Of a stretch of 64,000 nt of DNA, positions 1-12,800 are shown piece by piece. Source of the DNA: Phanerodontia chrysosporium (Eukaryota; Basidiomycota; Agaricomycetes; Polyporales; Phanerochaetaceae); the NCBI GenBank assembly GCA_001910725.1, contig MJGA01000004.1:1116001-1180000 (forward strand), given 5' to 3'. Position 1 is the first letter of the stretch. Each line of letters starts with the position of its first letter. The notes beneath the pieces were generated by a model. It was not told where the DNA came from. It searched no databases and worked only from the letters and a program-made list of their open reading frames with translations. A program made the position numbers and the translations under genes.

Positions 1-1941
1 CAGCCGGAGCCGACGCTGAAGGCGAACACCGAGGACGCGAACGCAGGGCCGAATGCGCGTGCGCCGCACTAGTCAATCCCTGTGAGTCCTCGGCTGCAAA
101 AAAAAAAGAAGCACGAGGGGCATACCATTGCGAAGAGGATGAGGCCGTTGGTGACGCCGAGCGAGGCAGGGTCTGGCGCGCTCTGTTTGATGAGGATCAT
201 GTTCACGCTGTAGGGTCCATGGTCAGCTCCTGCTTCACTGCGTCACTCGGCGCGCAAAGCACTCACGAGAAGGCCAGCGCGGCGCAGCGGGCCATGCCGA
301 GCAGGATACCGATGCCGGTCCACAGCAGCGCCTTCGTGCTCGGCGGGATGATCTCCGTGCCATCCTCGCCGATGACGACGCCGTGGCGCGCGACGAGGTT
401 GAGAACGGGCAGGAACAGGAACACCCAGGGGAAGATCGCCACACAGGTGTTGTACATCTTCGCGTGGTCGAAGCGCCGCAGCAGGTACGGCATGAAGAAG
501 ACCTGCAGCCCAGCGGATATCAACCCGGAGCTCGCGAGCGCAAAGCCGATTTCAGCTGCCTGAGAAGTCGTTAGCAGCAAGAAATGTGACAGGGCGTGCT
601 GGCTTACTGTGAAGGCAATGCCGCCTGTTCTGATGGGAGTGTAGCAGTAGAGGACAAATATGACGTCGAAGGCGGTGTTACTACACCGATAGCGGTGAGA
701 ATTATGTATGGCCACTACGACCGCAGAGCATGGACGTACGTGAACGAGAGGGCGCCGCCACTCAGCGACAGGGCACGGATGAGCGGGTTGGAGAGAAGGG
801 CTCCTATGCTGGCAGGCTGGTGCGGCTTTTCTTGGTAACCGTCTATGGGAGACGAGGCTACAGAGTCGGCGCGTTTACGACGCTTACTCGGGAGGGTCTG
901 CCGTCACACCATCAGTACTGTACCGCAGGCACGGTAAGAATATTTCCGTACCTCCTCCAACGCAAAGTACCCAAAGGACGCGCCACAGAACGCCAGGGAC
1001 GCCGCCATTAGCGACGGCAGCAGGTAAGGGTACTTCCTCCAGAGCTCGTTGCCGAACCATTGCGGCCACTTGTCTGCCGGATTTGAGAAGGTTCCACCGA
1101 TAAGCGGGCTAGGGACAGCATCAAGTCTGAGCACCTCAGACATGGGCACGGTGGCGTGATGACGCACCCAATGATCGCACCAAGGGGCCAACATAGCCCG
1201 TATATCGGGAACGCGACGGCCTGGTTCGTGTGGTCCGTGATCTCCCCAATGACAGACTGCACGACAGCAGAGTTGCCGGAGAAGAAGCCGGCTGGAGAGG
1301 CAGTGAGGCCTTGGTTGCGAGTCAGCGGGGGGAGTGCGCACCTAGACTACGCGCAAAGATGACTCCGAAGAGACTGTTCGAGAGACCCATCATAAGCGTC
1401 CCGGCAGCTATGCCTGAGATACCGATGAGGATGACAGGCTTGCGCCCTATCCTGTCTGGGGGACAGTGTCAAGACGCGTCGCAAAGCGTCGAGTATGGAC
1501 GCGGCGTACCAGAGAGTCGCGCCCATTGGTAGATGGTGAACAGCTGGGCAATGGCAAAGCTGCTCTCCTGGGTGCGAAAGAAGGTGTCACGGCTCGCGAA
1601 GAAGACGCAGGGCAGCAAGGTTCACTGACCACTATCCCGCTGTACAGTCCGGTCTTTGAGGGGTCCTCGGTCAAGTGGAGGTGGTCCATCATCTCATTGA
1701 CGTACGGGAAGATCTGCGTGAACATGATAGGGTCGACGAGGCGGACGATGCAGAGCGTGGCGAGCTGCGCCATGGGGAGGGGAGTGACACCATGGCTCCT
1801 GGTCGGTCTCGCTCTGTCCTGGAGCTTGATAGCGTCCTCGAGATCGTCCTGGAGGAAGGGCTGCTCCTCGTCGTTCAGGAGGGTCTCGTCGCTGGCATTA
1901 GAGTCGTAGCTGTTAGAGCTGGTGTGATGTTTGAGGACCAT
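1..1941 (-). CDS. MFS transporter, DHA1/ZIFL-like (3' end cut by window edge)
   Basis: Multi-pass membrane transporter of the major facilitator superfamily. The start ATG is at 1941, followed by an acidic cytosolic leader and the first membrane helix (PMAQLATLCIVRLVDPIMF). Exons read back as 1941-1630, 1567-1510, 1455-1342 and 1291 onward, with phases that agree. The family signature is clear: DRIGRKPVILIG after TM2-3 (motif A loop), then GFFSGNSAVVQSVIGEITD and the AFPIYGLCWPLGAIIG segment typical of fungal zinc-induced-facilitator-like members. Further helices lie at about 700-260. The last exon in view encodes AFGPAFASSVFAFSVGSG and runs off the edge at base 1, so the C-terminus is missing. 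The substrate cannot be read from sequence; ZIFL members move small organic compounds or protons. No broken frame was noticed. Confidence 0.88.
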
Positions 1942-2536
1942 GCTCGCCTGGGAACCCTGGCTGGACTCTGGACAGAGAGGCAGAAGGAGCAGGTGGGCCT
2001 GGGAGGAACCTCGGCGGGGATATATAAAAACGGCGGGACACCGAGGAAGGATGCCGCAGGCCGGCTGGGTAAGAGAGACCACATCGAGAATGTCCGATAA
2101 GTCCAATGTTTTACGTATGGGAGTGGGTCCCTTTCGTCGACCAGAGTCAAGTGACGGCCGCGCCGGTACCTATCATGACGAATCCTGATCCTGTGGACGT
2201 TTCCAAAGGTTAACCGTGTATCCTAGGCTAGTTGTATTTGTATCTGCACCTGTGTCTCTGCTTAGGCTAGGCGTGCGAGAGCCTCGAATAGCTTCCACCG
2301 CCATGTGCTCGACCGCCAGTGAGGCATTTCCGGGCGACGGTCCCTGGGCCCACCCGGGCCCGGGTCTCTCGCGGACCGCGCACGTGATGCTTCCCCACAC
2401 AGGGAGCGCCCTGGAATGTCCGCCACTTTCGTTGTTGTCTCTTGCCACCAGCTCGTTGCAGCGCAGACTAGCCGGCCTACCTCTTCTACTTCGCCTACCC
2501 GCACACTTTTTTTGTTTTCCTTCTGTAATACACCTC
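1942..2536. promoter_or_regulatory. Divergent intergenic region, MFS gene / unknown gene
   Basis: Shared upstream DNA of two divergent genes. A TATATAAAAA stretch at 2021-2030 lies about 80 bp from the MFS start. No other element could be supported. Confidence 0.4.
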
Positions 2537-3477
2537 ATGACTGCCGACGAAAACCTGGTCCTCGTAGCCCCTCGCCCAGTGCGACTCGCTGCTCCCGCTC
2601 CTTTCTACGCCCCCGCCATCCTCCACCGGCCCCAGGCTATCAACGCCTTCCGCTTCGCGTCTCCGTCTTCCGATGCCCTCGAGAGACTCAAGCTGTCCGA
2701 TGACTCCGGAGACGATGACCCGAAAAGCGACCCCCCCGCACCCTCTGAGCGTGATCGCCCCGTATCTCCTCGCTCATCTCCCCGGTAAGTCTCTCGCCCC
2801 GCCGCAGATCTCTGATCCAGCACTAGGCCTCGCCTCGCTTCTGTCTCTCTCCAATCATTCTCGCCTGTTGGTGCGTGTATGTAATCGTTGTGCTGAACCT
2901 TCTTCGATTCCTAGGTCGACCCTCCCGTCCGAAGCGATGGAGGAATTCCTGTCGATCCTACGCCCCTCCGCCTTTCTATTCCCGCCCACCTCTCCCATCC
3001 TTCGGCCGAGCAACGGTCTCGCGCATGGCTTTATGACCTATCGCCGGCCTGGCTCCTGCAGCTCTCGCCGGCAATGTCCAACGAGGGTCTCGGCATCACG
3101 CTCGCGGACCGCAACGACGAGATGAACAAGGACGGCGACTCCGTCGCGTACCCGTTCAAGATTGTTGGCCCGGGTCATCTGTGTAAGTCTCGTCTCACGC
3201 CCGCCTCGCTTGGAGCTTGACCGTTGACCCTACGCCCCTCTGATCTGTGCACATCGGCTACGCATCCACATGTGATCGTCTGTCCGTAGCCTCGCCCATC
3301 GCCCGTGCACACACGCGCAACCCCTTCCCCCGCCAGCCTAGCTTCGAGAATGGCCCGACGGCGTTCATCCGCGCCCAGTCTGCCTCTCCCTCTCCCTCGG
3401 TAGTCGCTCTCTCCCCCGCGGCGGTACCCCTTCCCCTTCCTACACCCGACGAAATGGAGCTGGAGCCTGTCTCCTAA
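2537..3477 (+). CDS. Unknown small basidiomycete protein
   Basis: Not recognised. ATG at 2537 opens an exon with a hydrophobic/Pro-rich N-terminus followed by an acidic Ser/Asp patch (LKLSDDSGDDDPKSD). Exon 2 (about 2915 or 2935 to 3182) holds a block that looks conserved, RAWLYDLSPAWLLQLSPAMS then LGITLADRNDEMNKDGDSVA and YPFKIVGPGHL. Exon 3 (3290-3477) carries QPSFENGPTAFIRAQSASPS and ends in TAA; the exon 2/3 phase agrees. The exon 1/2 junction is ambiguous: the strong donor GTAAGT at 2785 leaves the wrong phase unless one C is missing from the run at 2780-2783. Otherwise a weak donor at 2762 or an acceptor at 2934 is used. Ser/Pro-rich ends suggest a soluble, partly disordered regulator (inference). 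Confidence 0.6.
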
Positions 3478-5292
3478 AAGCCTACCACTAGAGAGATATA
3501 CCCTCCCTCTTTCTACGCCTCTGTTAATGTTCAGCCTGCTGATATTCCCCCAAAGATACCACCACTGTTCTATAGTGTAATCTAACCTATCCCGTAAATC
3601 TATTTTCAAACCGCTCCTGGTCGTCTTCTGTTTTGATAGTCTCTTACCGTTGACTTTGTAACCTTGCTTCTTTTCGATGTGTTTTCCTTTCTCCTTCTTC
3701 CTCTTATGGCCTCTTCGAAGACAATAGTTGGAATTCCATATGATACCGATATAGACCTGCCTCTGGAAGTAATTACCTTTTTGTACATCGAAATACATGA
3801 CGTTGGGATCCGTTCATCTCCTCAAAACATGGAGCGCATGCGGATATCTGCTCCATGGGTGAGTGACGCAGAGGCGTACCACAGGCATGCCGGGAGTCCA
3901 GACTCCAGTCTCTCGACTCGAGCCAACCCGCTCCGCCCAAGAGATGCTACCGCGTTTCCGCATGCTTTGGCCCGTTCAACGGCAGGCACCGCGCGCAGAA
4001 ACGGTGCCTGGGCAGCGCATGACACGCTCGAGTCAAGGCAGAGATAGCAAAGCGGCGAGCCGACGCCAGGTCTGGCGCGCCAATGCCCTTTGCTGTCTGG
4101 CAAGCGGGAAGCGCAGGCCAGCGGTGATAGCAGCGAAGGACGGGTTCTCCCGCGGGGACTGCGAACCGCGTCGGTTGGGCCCTCCCGGTCGCCAGCTCCC
4201 TGTTTGCGTGGTTTCCCGTGAATGGGGGATCGTCCTGACGCGCGCCGCGCCCAGGGCAGCCTGCGAGCCTGGCTTTGCGCTCGGCGCAGGCGTCCGGACG
4301 CTGGGGGGAGAGCCCTGGCGAACACGAGAAGGCGAGGGGAAGGCGGGTGAACGGTGCGATCCGTGTGTCGTCCGGGCTGGCGGCCCTGGATGGGCACATC
4401 GGGTCGAGGGGAGGTGGGCGCGCTGGTGATAAGGAGGGAAGCGTGGTGTGCATGGTGGAGGAGTTGGGTGCGTAGTTTAGGGAACGCACCTCGACTTATG
4501 TTGGCCTCGTCGTGAGTGGTGGTCGCGGAGTCGTCTGGTGGCGAGCCACTCTAGCTATGTGAGGTCCAATAGACCGGATAACGTGCGGTATGCGCCGCCG
4601 GCGTTGCCTGCCGAAGGATTGTAACAGGCGTCCTAATGCCGAGTGTCGATGACGTTGAGGATGAGGCCGCAAGGATTATCGGCAAAGGGTGTCTCTATCA
4701 ATGGCGCATGAAGGTCGTCAGACATGTTTACTTTGCTCCTAGGACCATTCGCTGATTAGCCTTCGACGCGGGTGCAACGCGCGAATGCAACGACTTGGCC
4801 TGCCAGACATGGTGCAGCAGTTGCAACATATACGACTGACCACCAGATGGAAAGAGGCTCGTTCGCGAGAATGCAGTAACGCGAACGCGCTCGTGCTGAG
4901 CGAGGTTGGCAACGCCGCGCGCAATTCTGCTCGAGTGTCGAGGGTGGTTGCTGACAACCGGAGCCGGGGACGTCAGCAATGTTATGCGGTCCATGTGCAG
5001 ATGGAACTGTACCCAGCTGCGTGGTAAGGACAAGAAGATATGCCGACGGTGTACGCAAGCAATGCAAATGACGCGAAAGCGCTTACGGGGGAGAAAGCAA
5101 AGGAGGACGCGTCGGTGCGGCATCGACCTTTGTGGCACGGCGCGTGACGCGATAGCACGGCGTGCGAACCGTCCGTGGCAATCCCGCCCGCCCTTGGAAC
5201 CTTCTCGCGCCTGTAGCTATTATTTCCCATCGCAAATATATATTCGTCCCAGTTGCCGTCGACGCCCTCCATCCTCGACCCCTCCAAGCAAC
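3478..5292. other. Gene-free stretch, 1.8 kb
   Basis: No reading frame here resembles a protein. The part 3840-4500 is GC-rich and open in several frames by composition. It contains a 9-bp perfect inverted repeat (CAGGCACCG at 3983-3991, CGGTGCCTG at 4002-4010). An AT-rich run AAATATATATTC near 5233, about 55 bp before the reductase start, may serve as its TATA element. Confidence 0.4.
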
Positions 5293-6724
5293 ATGACCGT
5301 GCAATCTGTGACCACCCTCGGCGGGACCGCCTCCCATGTCAAAGTCGGCAAGGTCGCGGTGCGTACACTCCCCTCTCCTGAAACACGCCCGCCGATCTGA
5401 CACTGCTCTCCCAGCATGGCCTTATGATGATGACGTTCGTGTACACCCCTCTGCACATTGTGCAGCCCGTTCTGACGCGTTACGGCACAGCTGGACCCCG
5501 AACCCCGTCCCCGACGAGATCTGCTTCGAGGCCATCAAGGCCGGCGTCGACGCCATGCCGCCTGGCGTCAAGATGCTCCTCAACAGCGGTGCGTAGCCCC
5601 GCCACCTGCACGCCGCGGCGTGACTCACCTCCTCCGATCAGGCGAGTTCTACGCCCAGGACTTTGGCACCGCCAACCTCGAGCTCCTCGCACGCTTCTAT
5701 GAAAAGTACCCCGAGTACGCGGACCGCACCTTTCTCTCCGTCAAGGGCGGCATCAAGCCTGGCGCCGGCCCCGACGCATCGTACGTGACCTGCGACGTCT
5801 GACGCGCCGCGCGACCGGCATCTCACCTTGTTCGCGCTTTGCAGGCCAGAGAACCTCAGGCGCAGCGTAGAGAACATCAACGCCGCCCTGCGCGGCACCA
5901 AGAGGCTCGACCTCTTCGAGTGTGCGCGCGTCGACCCCAAGTACTCCGTCGAGCACACCATCGGCATCCTCTCTGGCTTCGTCAAGGAGGGCCTGTTCGA
6001 CCACATCGGCATGTCCGAGTGCAGCGCAGAGTCCCTCCGGAGAGGCAACGCCGTGCACCCCATCGCCGCCGTCGAGATCGAGGTCAGCCCGTGGTCCATG
6101 GAGCCGGAGACGAAGAACGTGCTCAAGACTGCTGACGAGCTCGGCATCGCGGTCGTGGCATACTCGTGCGTGGCGCTCGCTTCGACCTGTCGTCCTGAAG
6201 TTGACTTGCAGTCAGACCCCTTGGCCGTGGCTTCCTGACTGGCCAGATCACAAAGTACGAGGATATCCCAGGTACGTACTCTCAGCAGTCCTCCCGAGCA
6301 GCCCGGAACTAAACGTGTCTCGAACGCAGAGGGCGATATGCGCCGGCACTTTACTCGTTTCCGCAATCCCGACTACTTCAAGCACAACCTGGTCTTGGTC
6401 GAGAAGCTGAAGGAGATCGCCAACAAGAAGGGCGTCACGCCCGCTCGGCTCTCTATCGCTTTCGTCGCTTCGCTGGGCGAGAGAGTCATCCCGCTTCCGG
6501 GCTCATCGTGAGTGGGATTATCTGCTGCAAGCTCCGGTCCATTGCTGATAGCGGATGTCTGTCGTGCACACAGGAATGCAAAGCGCACCATCGAAAACAC
6601 GTACTCTGCCGACACGAAGCTGACGCAGGAGGAGCAGGACGCAATCTGGGAGATTATCAACAGCTACGAGGTCAAGGGTGACAGGTACCACGGCGACCCC
6701 AAGGCCATGTTCCTCTGGGGCTAA
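5293..6724 (+). CDS. Aldo/keto reductase, pyridoxal reductase-like
   Basis: NADPH-dependent reductase of the AKR family, closest by memory to yeast-type pyridoxal reductases (AKR8); cytosolic. Eight exons: 5293-5358, 5415-5434, 5491-5588, 5642-5780, 5845-6165, 6216-6271, 6330-6507, 6574-6724, summing to 342 residues with no broken phase. Visible signatures are HGLMMMTW near the start, [19 protein letters not shown] with the catalytic Tyr, SVKGGIKPG with the catalytic Lys, [52 protein letters not shown] and the late cofactor-binding [16 protein letters not shown]. Exon 2 is only 20 nt, easily missed by gene finders. The true substrate is unknown; pyridoxal or other aldehydes fit the family. 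Confidence 0.9.
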
Positions 6725-7087
6725 ATTTTAAAAGACGGTCTTGGCACGAGGCTGGTAGCTATGTATTTGTCGGTGTACCGTCGGTGCAGCTGTAATGAGT
6801 ATGGAAAGTATAGCCATGGCTGTCGGAAGGCACGAGACACTGTGAGGCGGGGCGCCATGGCGGTCCAGGGTCGTGTTCGACTCGGATAGGGTGAGATGTG
6901 GCACAGCCGATCAGGAGGGTGAAGCAGCGATCGGGCCTTCGGGGAAACGGAGAAAGAGGAAGAGAAGGCGAAATGAGATCTGCCCTGGGATCACACCAAG
7001 GGGCCAAAAAGCGTCTCCGAGTCACCCAGCTGCCTCCCGAGTCACATCCTCGCTCTCTCTCTCCTCGACCACATCCTACCCCCCGCC
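6725..7087. promoter_or_regulatory. Asparagine synthetase upstream region with two GAGTCA sites
   Basis: Two copies of GAGTCA, at 7019-7024 and 7039-7044, sit 45-70 bp before the start codon. They match six of the seven bases of TGA(C/G)TCA, the Gcn4/Cpc1 amino-acid-starvation site. A CT-rich tract follows directly before the ATG, as is common at fungal transcription starts. Confidence 0.4.
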
Positions 7088-9293
7088 ATGTGTGGAATCC
7101 TCGCCGCCCACGGCCTTGAAAAGCCTGCCCAGGACCGCGCGCGCCTCATCGCGTGCTCCAAGAAAATCAGGCATCGCGGCCCGGATTGGTCGGGGTGCTA
7201 TGTCGGACAGCAGTCGGTGCTCGTGCACGAACGTCTGGCTATCGTCGGCGTCGGTATGTCCCCCAGCATGCTGTGCCAGTGACCACGCCAACATATGCTC
7301 CCTTGCTTGCAGAGTCGGGTGCCCAGCCCCTGGTGAGCGACGATGGCAAGATCATCCTCTGCGTCAACGGCGAGATCTACAACCACACAAAACTGCGCGA
7401 GGGCCTCAAGACCAAGTACAACTTCAAGACACATTCTGACTGCGAGGTCATCATCCCCCTCGTGAGTCCCCCGGGCCTGCACCCGCTCCCGCCACATCCC
7501 CCTGCTGACCCGTGCTGCTGCGACGCTTGCAGTACCGCGAATACGGCAAGGACCTCTGCGACAAGCTCGACGGCATGTTCTCGTTCGTGCTGCTCGACGA
7601 GTCCGTGACGCCCTCGCGCGTCATCGCGGCGCGCGACCCGATCGGGATCACGACGCTCTACCAGGGCTGGTCCTCGAAGCGGCCGGGCGCGACGTACTTT
7701 GCGTCCGAGCTCAAGGCGCTCCACGACGAGTGCGACGAGCTCATCGCGTTCCCGCCCGGCCACGTCTACGACAGCGCGGACGGGAGCACCACGCGCTACT
7801 TCCGCCCGTCGTGGTGGGACGGCGACGCCGACGGCCTCGACGCGCCCATCCCCACGCGCCCCGCGGACCTCACGCAGCTCCGCGAGGCCCTCGAGGCCGC
7901 CGTGCGCAAGCGCCTCATGTCCGAGGTCCCCTACGGCGTCCTCCTCAGCGGCGGCCTCGACAGCAGCCTCATCGCGTCCATTGCCGCGCGCGAGACGGAG
8001 AAGGTCGCGCTTGCGCAGCTCGAGATCCGCAAGAAGAAGCTCAGGGAGGCGCAGAGCGGGCCTGCGTCGCCAGCCAACTTCCAGGAGATCGACGAGTACG
8101 GTATGTACTGCCTTTTGTCTTCCGATTTGTTGTCGCGATTCTGCCGCCTTTGGCTCGTCCGCTCATACCCGCGTGCCCTCCAGCTACCATCGCGTCGTGG
8201 CCACAACTGCACTCCTTCTCGATCGGCCTCGAGAACTCGCCGGACCTGCTCGCCGCGCGCAAGGCCGCGCATTTCCTCGGCACCGTGCACCACGAGTACG
8301 TGTTCACCGTCCAGGAGGGCCTCGACGCGATTCCGGACGTGATCTACCACCTCGAGACGTACGACGTCACGACCGTGCGCGCGAGCACGCCGATGTACCT
8401 CCTCAGCCGCAAGATCAAGGCCATGGGCGTCAAGATGGTGCTCTCGGGCGAGGGCAGCGACGAGATCTTTGGTGGTGCGTGTCCTGTTGCAGCCCGCGCC
8501 GCCGGGCATCCTGCTGGAGAGCCCCGCTGAAACACGCGCGTCCCGCAGGCTACCTCTACTTCCACAAGGCGCCCGACGCGCGGTCGTTCCACCAGGAGTG
8601 CGTGCGGCGCGTGAAGAACCTGCACACGGCGGACTGCCTGCGCGCGAACAAGTCGACGATGGCGTGGGGCCTCGAGGCGCGCGTGCCGTTCCTCGACAAG
8701 GCCTTCCTCGAGGTCGCGATGAACATCGACCCCGCCGAGAAGATGTTCGCCAAGGGCGCCGAGCAGCAGCTCGACGCGGACGGCTGCCCGCGCATGGAGA
8801 AGTACGTCCTCCGCAAGGCGTTCGACTGCGCGCCCGACGGCAAGCCGTACCTCCCCCGCTCGATCCTGTGGCGCCAGAAGGAGCAGTTCTCGGACGGCGT
8901 GGGCTACTCGTGGATTGACGGGTGCGTCTCGCGCATTCTCTTATTTGGTGTGGCCTGCACGCGCTGACATTATCATCCGTTGCCGTGCAGCATGAAGGAC
9001 CACGCTGCGCAGGAGGTCTCGGACGAGGCGTTCGCGAAGCGTGCGGAGCGCTGGCCACACGATACCCCCGACACCAAGGAGGCGTACTACATCCGCGAGA
9101 TCTTCGACAGCCTGTTCCCCTCAGAAGCGGCCGCCAAGACCGCCGTCAGGTGCGTATACAGCTGCCATCCAGCCGAGCGCAGTACTGATCCCGCCTACAT
9201 AGGTGGATACCGAGAGGCGACTGGGGCTGCGCCTCAGATCCCAGCGGACGGGCCGTCGAGATCCATACGGCGGCGTATGAGACGTCGAGTTAA
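7088..9293 (+). CDS. ASN1: Asparagine synthetase (glutamine-hydrolysing)
   Basis: Converts aspartate, ATP and glutamine into asparagine in the cytosol. Seven exons: 7088-7253, 7313-7461, 7533-8100, 8184-8474, 8549-8921, 8991-9149, 9203-9293, giving 598 residues in one clean frame. The N-terminal class II amidotransferase begins MCGILAAHG, with the catalytic Cys at position 2, followed by [11 protein letters not shown] and NGEIYNH. The synthetase half has the PP-loop ATP site [14 protein letters not shown], then [40 protein letters not shown] and [12 protein letters not shown]. The tail [17 protein letters not shown] is typical of fungal Asn synthetases. A charged linker lies after the PP-loop ([20 protein letters not shown]). 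Confidence 0.96.
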
Positions 9294-9859
9294 TTAGATA
9301 CAGAAACAGAGAGTGAGAGGAAGTAGAGAGACGGAGCGCAGAAGGTAGAAGAGAATCCAGAGAGAGAGAGCTGTAATACACCTTGAGTCTAATAGAAAAT
9401 GACTACGGACTGTACTTGGACAAAAACACATGAAGGAGCGGTATGGGGTGCGGGGCATCGTGCGAGCAGTGGTATCAAGGAGCGAAGAGGACAGGGATGT
9501 CGAGCGAGCAAGCGAGCGGGGGGGAAACGATGCTAGGGTATCCGAGCCATAGCACACTATATATGGGAGCCGGTGAACGAACGAGTGAAGCAGATTAATG
9601 AGGGTCAGGAAGCATATGTGCAATAACGAGGAGAATTACGGTATCTTTGGGGCAGTGAGAGATACTCGATGGGACGATAGGTGGGAAGGAAGAGTGGAAA
9701 AGAGATGCAATGGGCTGGGGTGATAGCAAGAGCAAGCTCGGCAGGCTGATGAAGAGAGACCGTATGTGCCGTGAAAGAAGGTCGTGAAAGTTCCGTTAAA
9801 GTAGCGTTACTGAGAAGATAGAAGAGGAGCGAATGCAGTCCGTAGTCGTGAGGAGTCGT
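9294..9859. other. Convergent 3' region between ASN1 and RhoGEF
   Basis: Purine-rich non-coding DNA (repeated GAGA/AGAG tracts near 9300-9370) with no supported gene; it should hold both 3' untranslated regions. Confidence 0.4.
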
Positions 9860-12800
9860 CTATGGGGTGAGCCGGTTCAGCGAAGGGTTTTGGGCCATGA
9901 TCGACTTGTAGAAGCCGACCCCCGAGTCTTCGGATGGCGCGGGCGACGACAGCTTGGAGGCAGCAGGCGTGGTGCTCGTCGGTGTCCGTGTCGCTGTACT
10001 CGTCTGGGACGTGTTTCGCACTCGAGCGTTCTTCGGCCCGGGTGTAGTTGTGGCGCGAGTGCTGGTGTTCCACTCCGGCCTGTCCCTGGTGACAGTGGCT
10101 TTCACCGCGTGGCCATCGTCCGACGGCGCAGGCCGCCTGGCAGTAGGTGTTGTCTGCGTGCGCCGGCTGGCCGGCCGTGCTGCATGCGGTGTCTCTGCTA
10201 TGAGTCGCGTGCCGAATTTGGCGTTTGCTGACGATTCTCTTCCGTACGATGTGGCCATCCCGCCTCGTCGCGCACCAGACGTGGCAGCCGCCCGCGGCTT
10301 GACGACTGGCTTCTGCAGAGTCACCTTGTCAGCACCCCAGTAAGAGAAACTCATCTTGCTCTTGCGATCAGAGTCGTCAGAGTCACCGCCTTCGTCGTTG
10401 TCCTCCGGCATAGGCACAATTCGCGGTTGGGGTACCCCTGAATGCACTTGTTGCCTTGACTTCACGACGCTGCGAACCATCATGTTGAAGTTGAGAGGAG
10501 AACTGGCAAGGTCAAACACTCACTCCTCCATCGAGACAACGCCCTCGCGTGGCTGGACGACATCTCCAATAGCCCACGTCTCAATCTTGAAGTAGATTCG
10601 TCAAGATATTGTCCAAAGTCAGACTGAGAGACTCACCTTGATGAACTTGTATAGGTTACGGGGTTTTACCTGCGAGGCTCGTCTTCGCTCCGTACCATAC
10701 TTGTTCTTTCCCTGCAAGTCAGGCATGGATGCTGATCGAGCGTTGCTCGCAGATCCCATGGGCAGGGACGTGGTCCCAGTCCTTTGACAGCGCAGGACGA
10801 CATCGTTGAAGACGACCAGCCACTGGTCCTTCTTGCCTCCAACGCCAGTGCTATTCGACTGCAGAACGTCGCTCAGGCGTTTGAAGGATGTCTTGCCTTT
10901 GACGGCAGTCCCAGGCTTCGCTGACGGCGGCGGCGACATGGGCTTCCCGTTCTCGTTGACTGCGAGTGCGGGACGCTCCTCCACAAGGACTCGTGATGGC
11001 TTAGGCAACATAAGCTGCTTGACTTTATCGAGGCCTTCAATGCGCCCAAAGACGTCTCGCGTCTTGTCGCGCTCCTCCTTCTGGATCTTCTCGTCTTCGA
11101 TACTACGGACGATCGTTTCGACCTCCGCAACCATTTGCAGCGTGCTCTCATACTCGAACGTGCTGGGGTCGGTATGGAAAAGGAGGTTTTGGAAAAGGAG
11201 CGGATACTTGAGCAGTCGCTGAAACGGCTTGGATAGCGAGATGGCTAAACCAGTTTCGCCCTTCTCCGATGCGTTGCTCTCGAGTTGCTGCAGATAGTTG
11301 CAGACTCTGAGCCACTGGTCTGCATCTTGCTTCTTCGGCTTCTTGGAGGCAGCCGCTGTCGAAAGAGCATTATCTACCTGCTCCAAGGCCCTCTCGAGAT
11401 GAAGCACGAAAGTGGCATAGCCATGCAGGATATGAGACTAGAGAGTTCAGTGTAGGCTCCAGAGAATAGCCACGGATGATTACTCACATTGGCAACGAAG
11501 ACATCCGCCAGCGAGCGAACCAGTGGGTATTGGTCCTCGTAGCGCTTTCGCAGGCTTTCACTCAACTTGATGTGACCTTCGAGAATGCCGCCCTCGATGA
11601 CCTCAAGGCATTTCTTGAGGTCTTCTGGCAACATAGTAGGCGAGACACCGCCCGCCGCGGGCACAGGAACAGGTGTCGAGTTGCTCTTCTTGAATCTCTG
11701 CAACACCTTAGATGGTGCGATAGAGGCGGGCTTTGGCGATACTGCAGGTATGTTCAAGTCTCGCTCGTGCACTGATTGTCGTCCGAGGGACGGTGTGGAG
11801 CTCGCCATGGGGTTGGTGCGTGGAGGTGGCGGGAGCGACTGATGCGAACGAGCTGGGAAAGGCACAGTGGTGCCATACTTTGCACCAGTCCGAGTTGCCG
11901 TACTGCCGTACGGCGACCGTGGATGGTTATGCCTCGAGCCTTTTTTCGAAGTGAAGGTGGCGCCCATACGATCCTCCGCCTCATCCTCTTCCTCCGAATT
12001 AAGCGACTCTCCATCGATGTTCGGGTGCTCGTCTCTGGTCGGGGAATCTGAACGGAAGGGTGTGGGAGTGAGGAACCGGGCAGCGATAGGTAGATGGTCA
12101 ATGGACTCCCGAGGGGAATCTGCGGGAAAGTCATCGAAAGCGGGGAGGCAGGCGTCGAAGCAGAGTAAGGATGCAATAAGGGGTCGATAAAGGTCTCCTT
12201 CATCTTGAGGAGCTCGGTCACGTAGCTGCAACGCGTTCAGCAACGTGTGCCATTTCGCTAGTGAATGCACATACCGCTCTTCGCTCGCTACTATTTCCCA
12301 GAGGACTTCTTGTCGTGTGCGCTCTCGTTGTCCAATATTGCACACGAGATCCTCCTCTGCACCTTCACTCCATGACTGAGCAGAGAGTATGCGACTACTG
12401 GCATGGGTCATCTGCGAGTATGGTGTGCCCGATCGCAGCGACTGGTGGATCGACGCTCCGTCGTATCCTCGCGGGTAAGGAGACGAAGCGGCGCGGGTGG
12501 AGCCAGGCTTCGCAGTCTTCATCGTAGAAGCAATGTCTGTCCTGGACGAGGCTGCAGTCGACGTAGAACCTCTCGTGTCCTTGCCATGTGCAGCCTGGAA
12601 ACGAGAGACGGTAGTCTTCGACGGACCTGAGTTCCCAGGTGTAGGCGTGTCAGAAGGTAGAGGGTGATCTGCGTTTGGACCTGGCGTAGGTGGCGGTGAC
12701 AAGAACGCGACCTTCTTCTGCACATCCGTGTGTGCGCCATGCGAGCTGTTGCTGCTGTTGTTGGTCTTCCGTGAATTACGACCAGCAGAATCTGCTTCCA

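Noticed and set aside
3983..4010. Hairpin with 9-bp arms as a regulatory RNA or terminator
   Set aside because: Short arms in GC-rich DNA with no gene end or U-tract nearby; expected by chance at this length.
7699..9058. Long alternative frames on both strands across asparagine synthetase (7699-8967 + and 9058-7931 -)
   Set aside because: They are shadows of GC-rich ASN1 codons; the true frame carries all catalytic motifs and exact splice phases.
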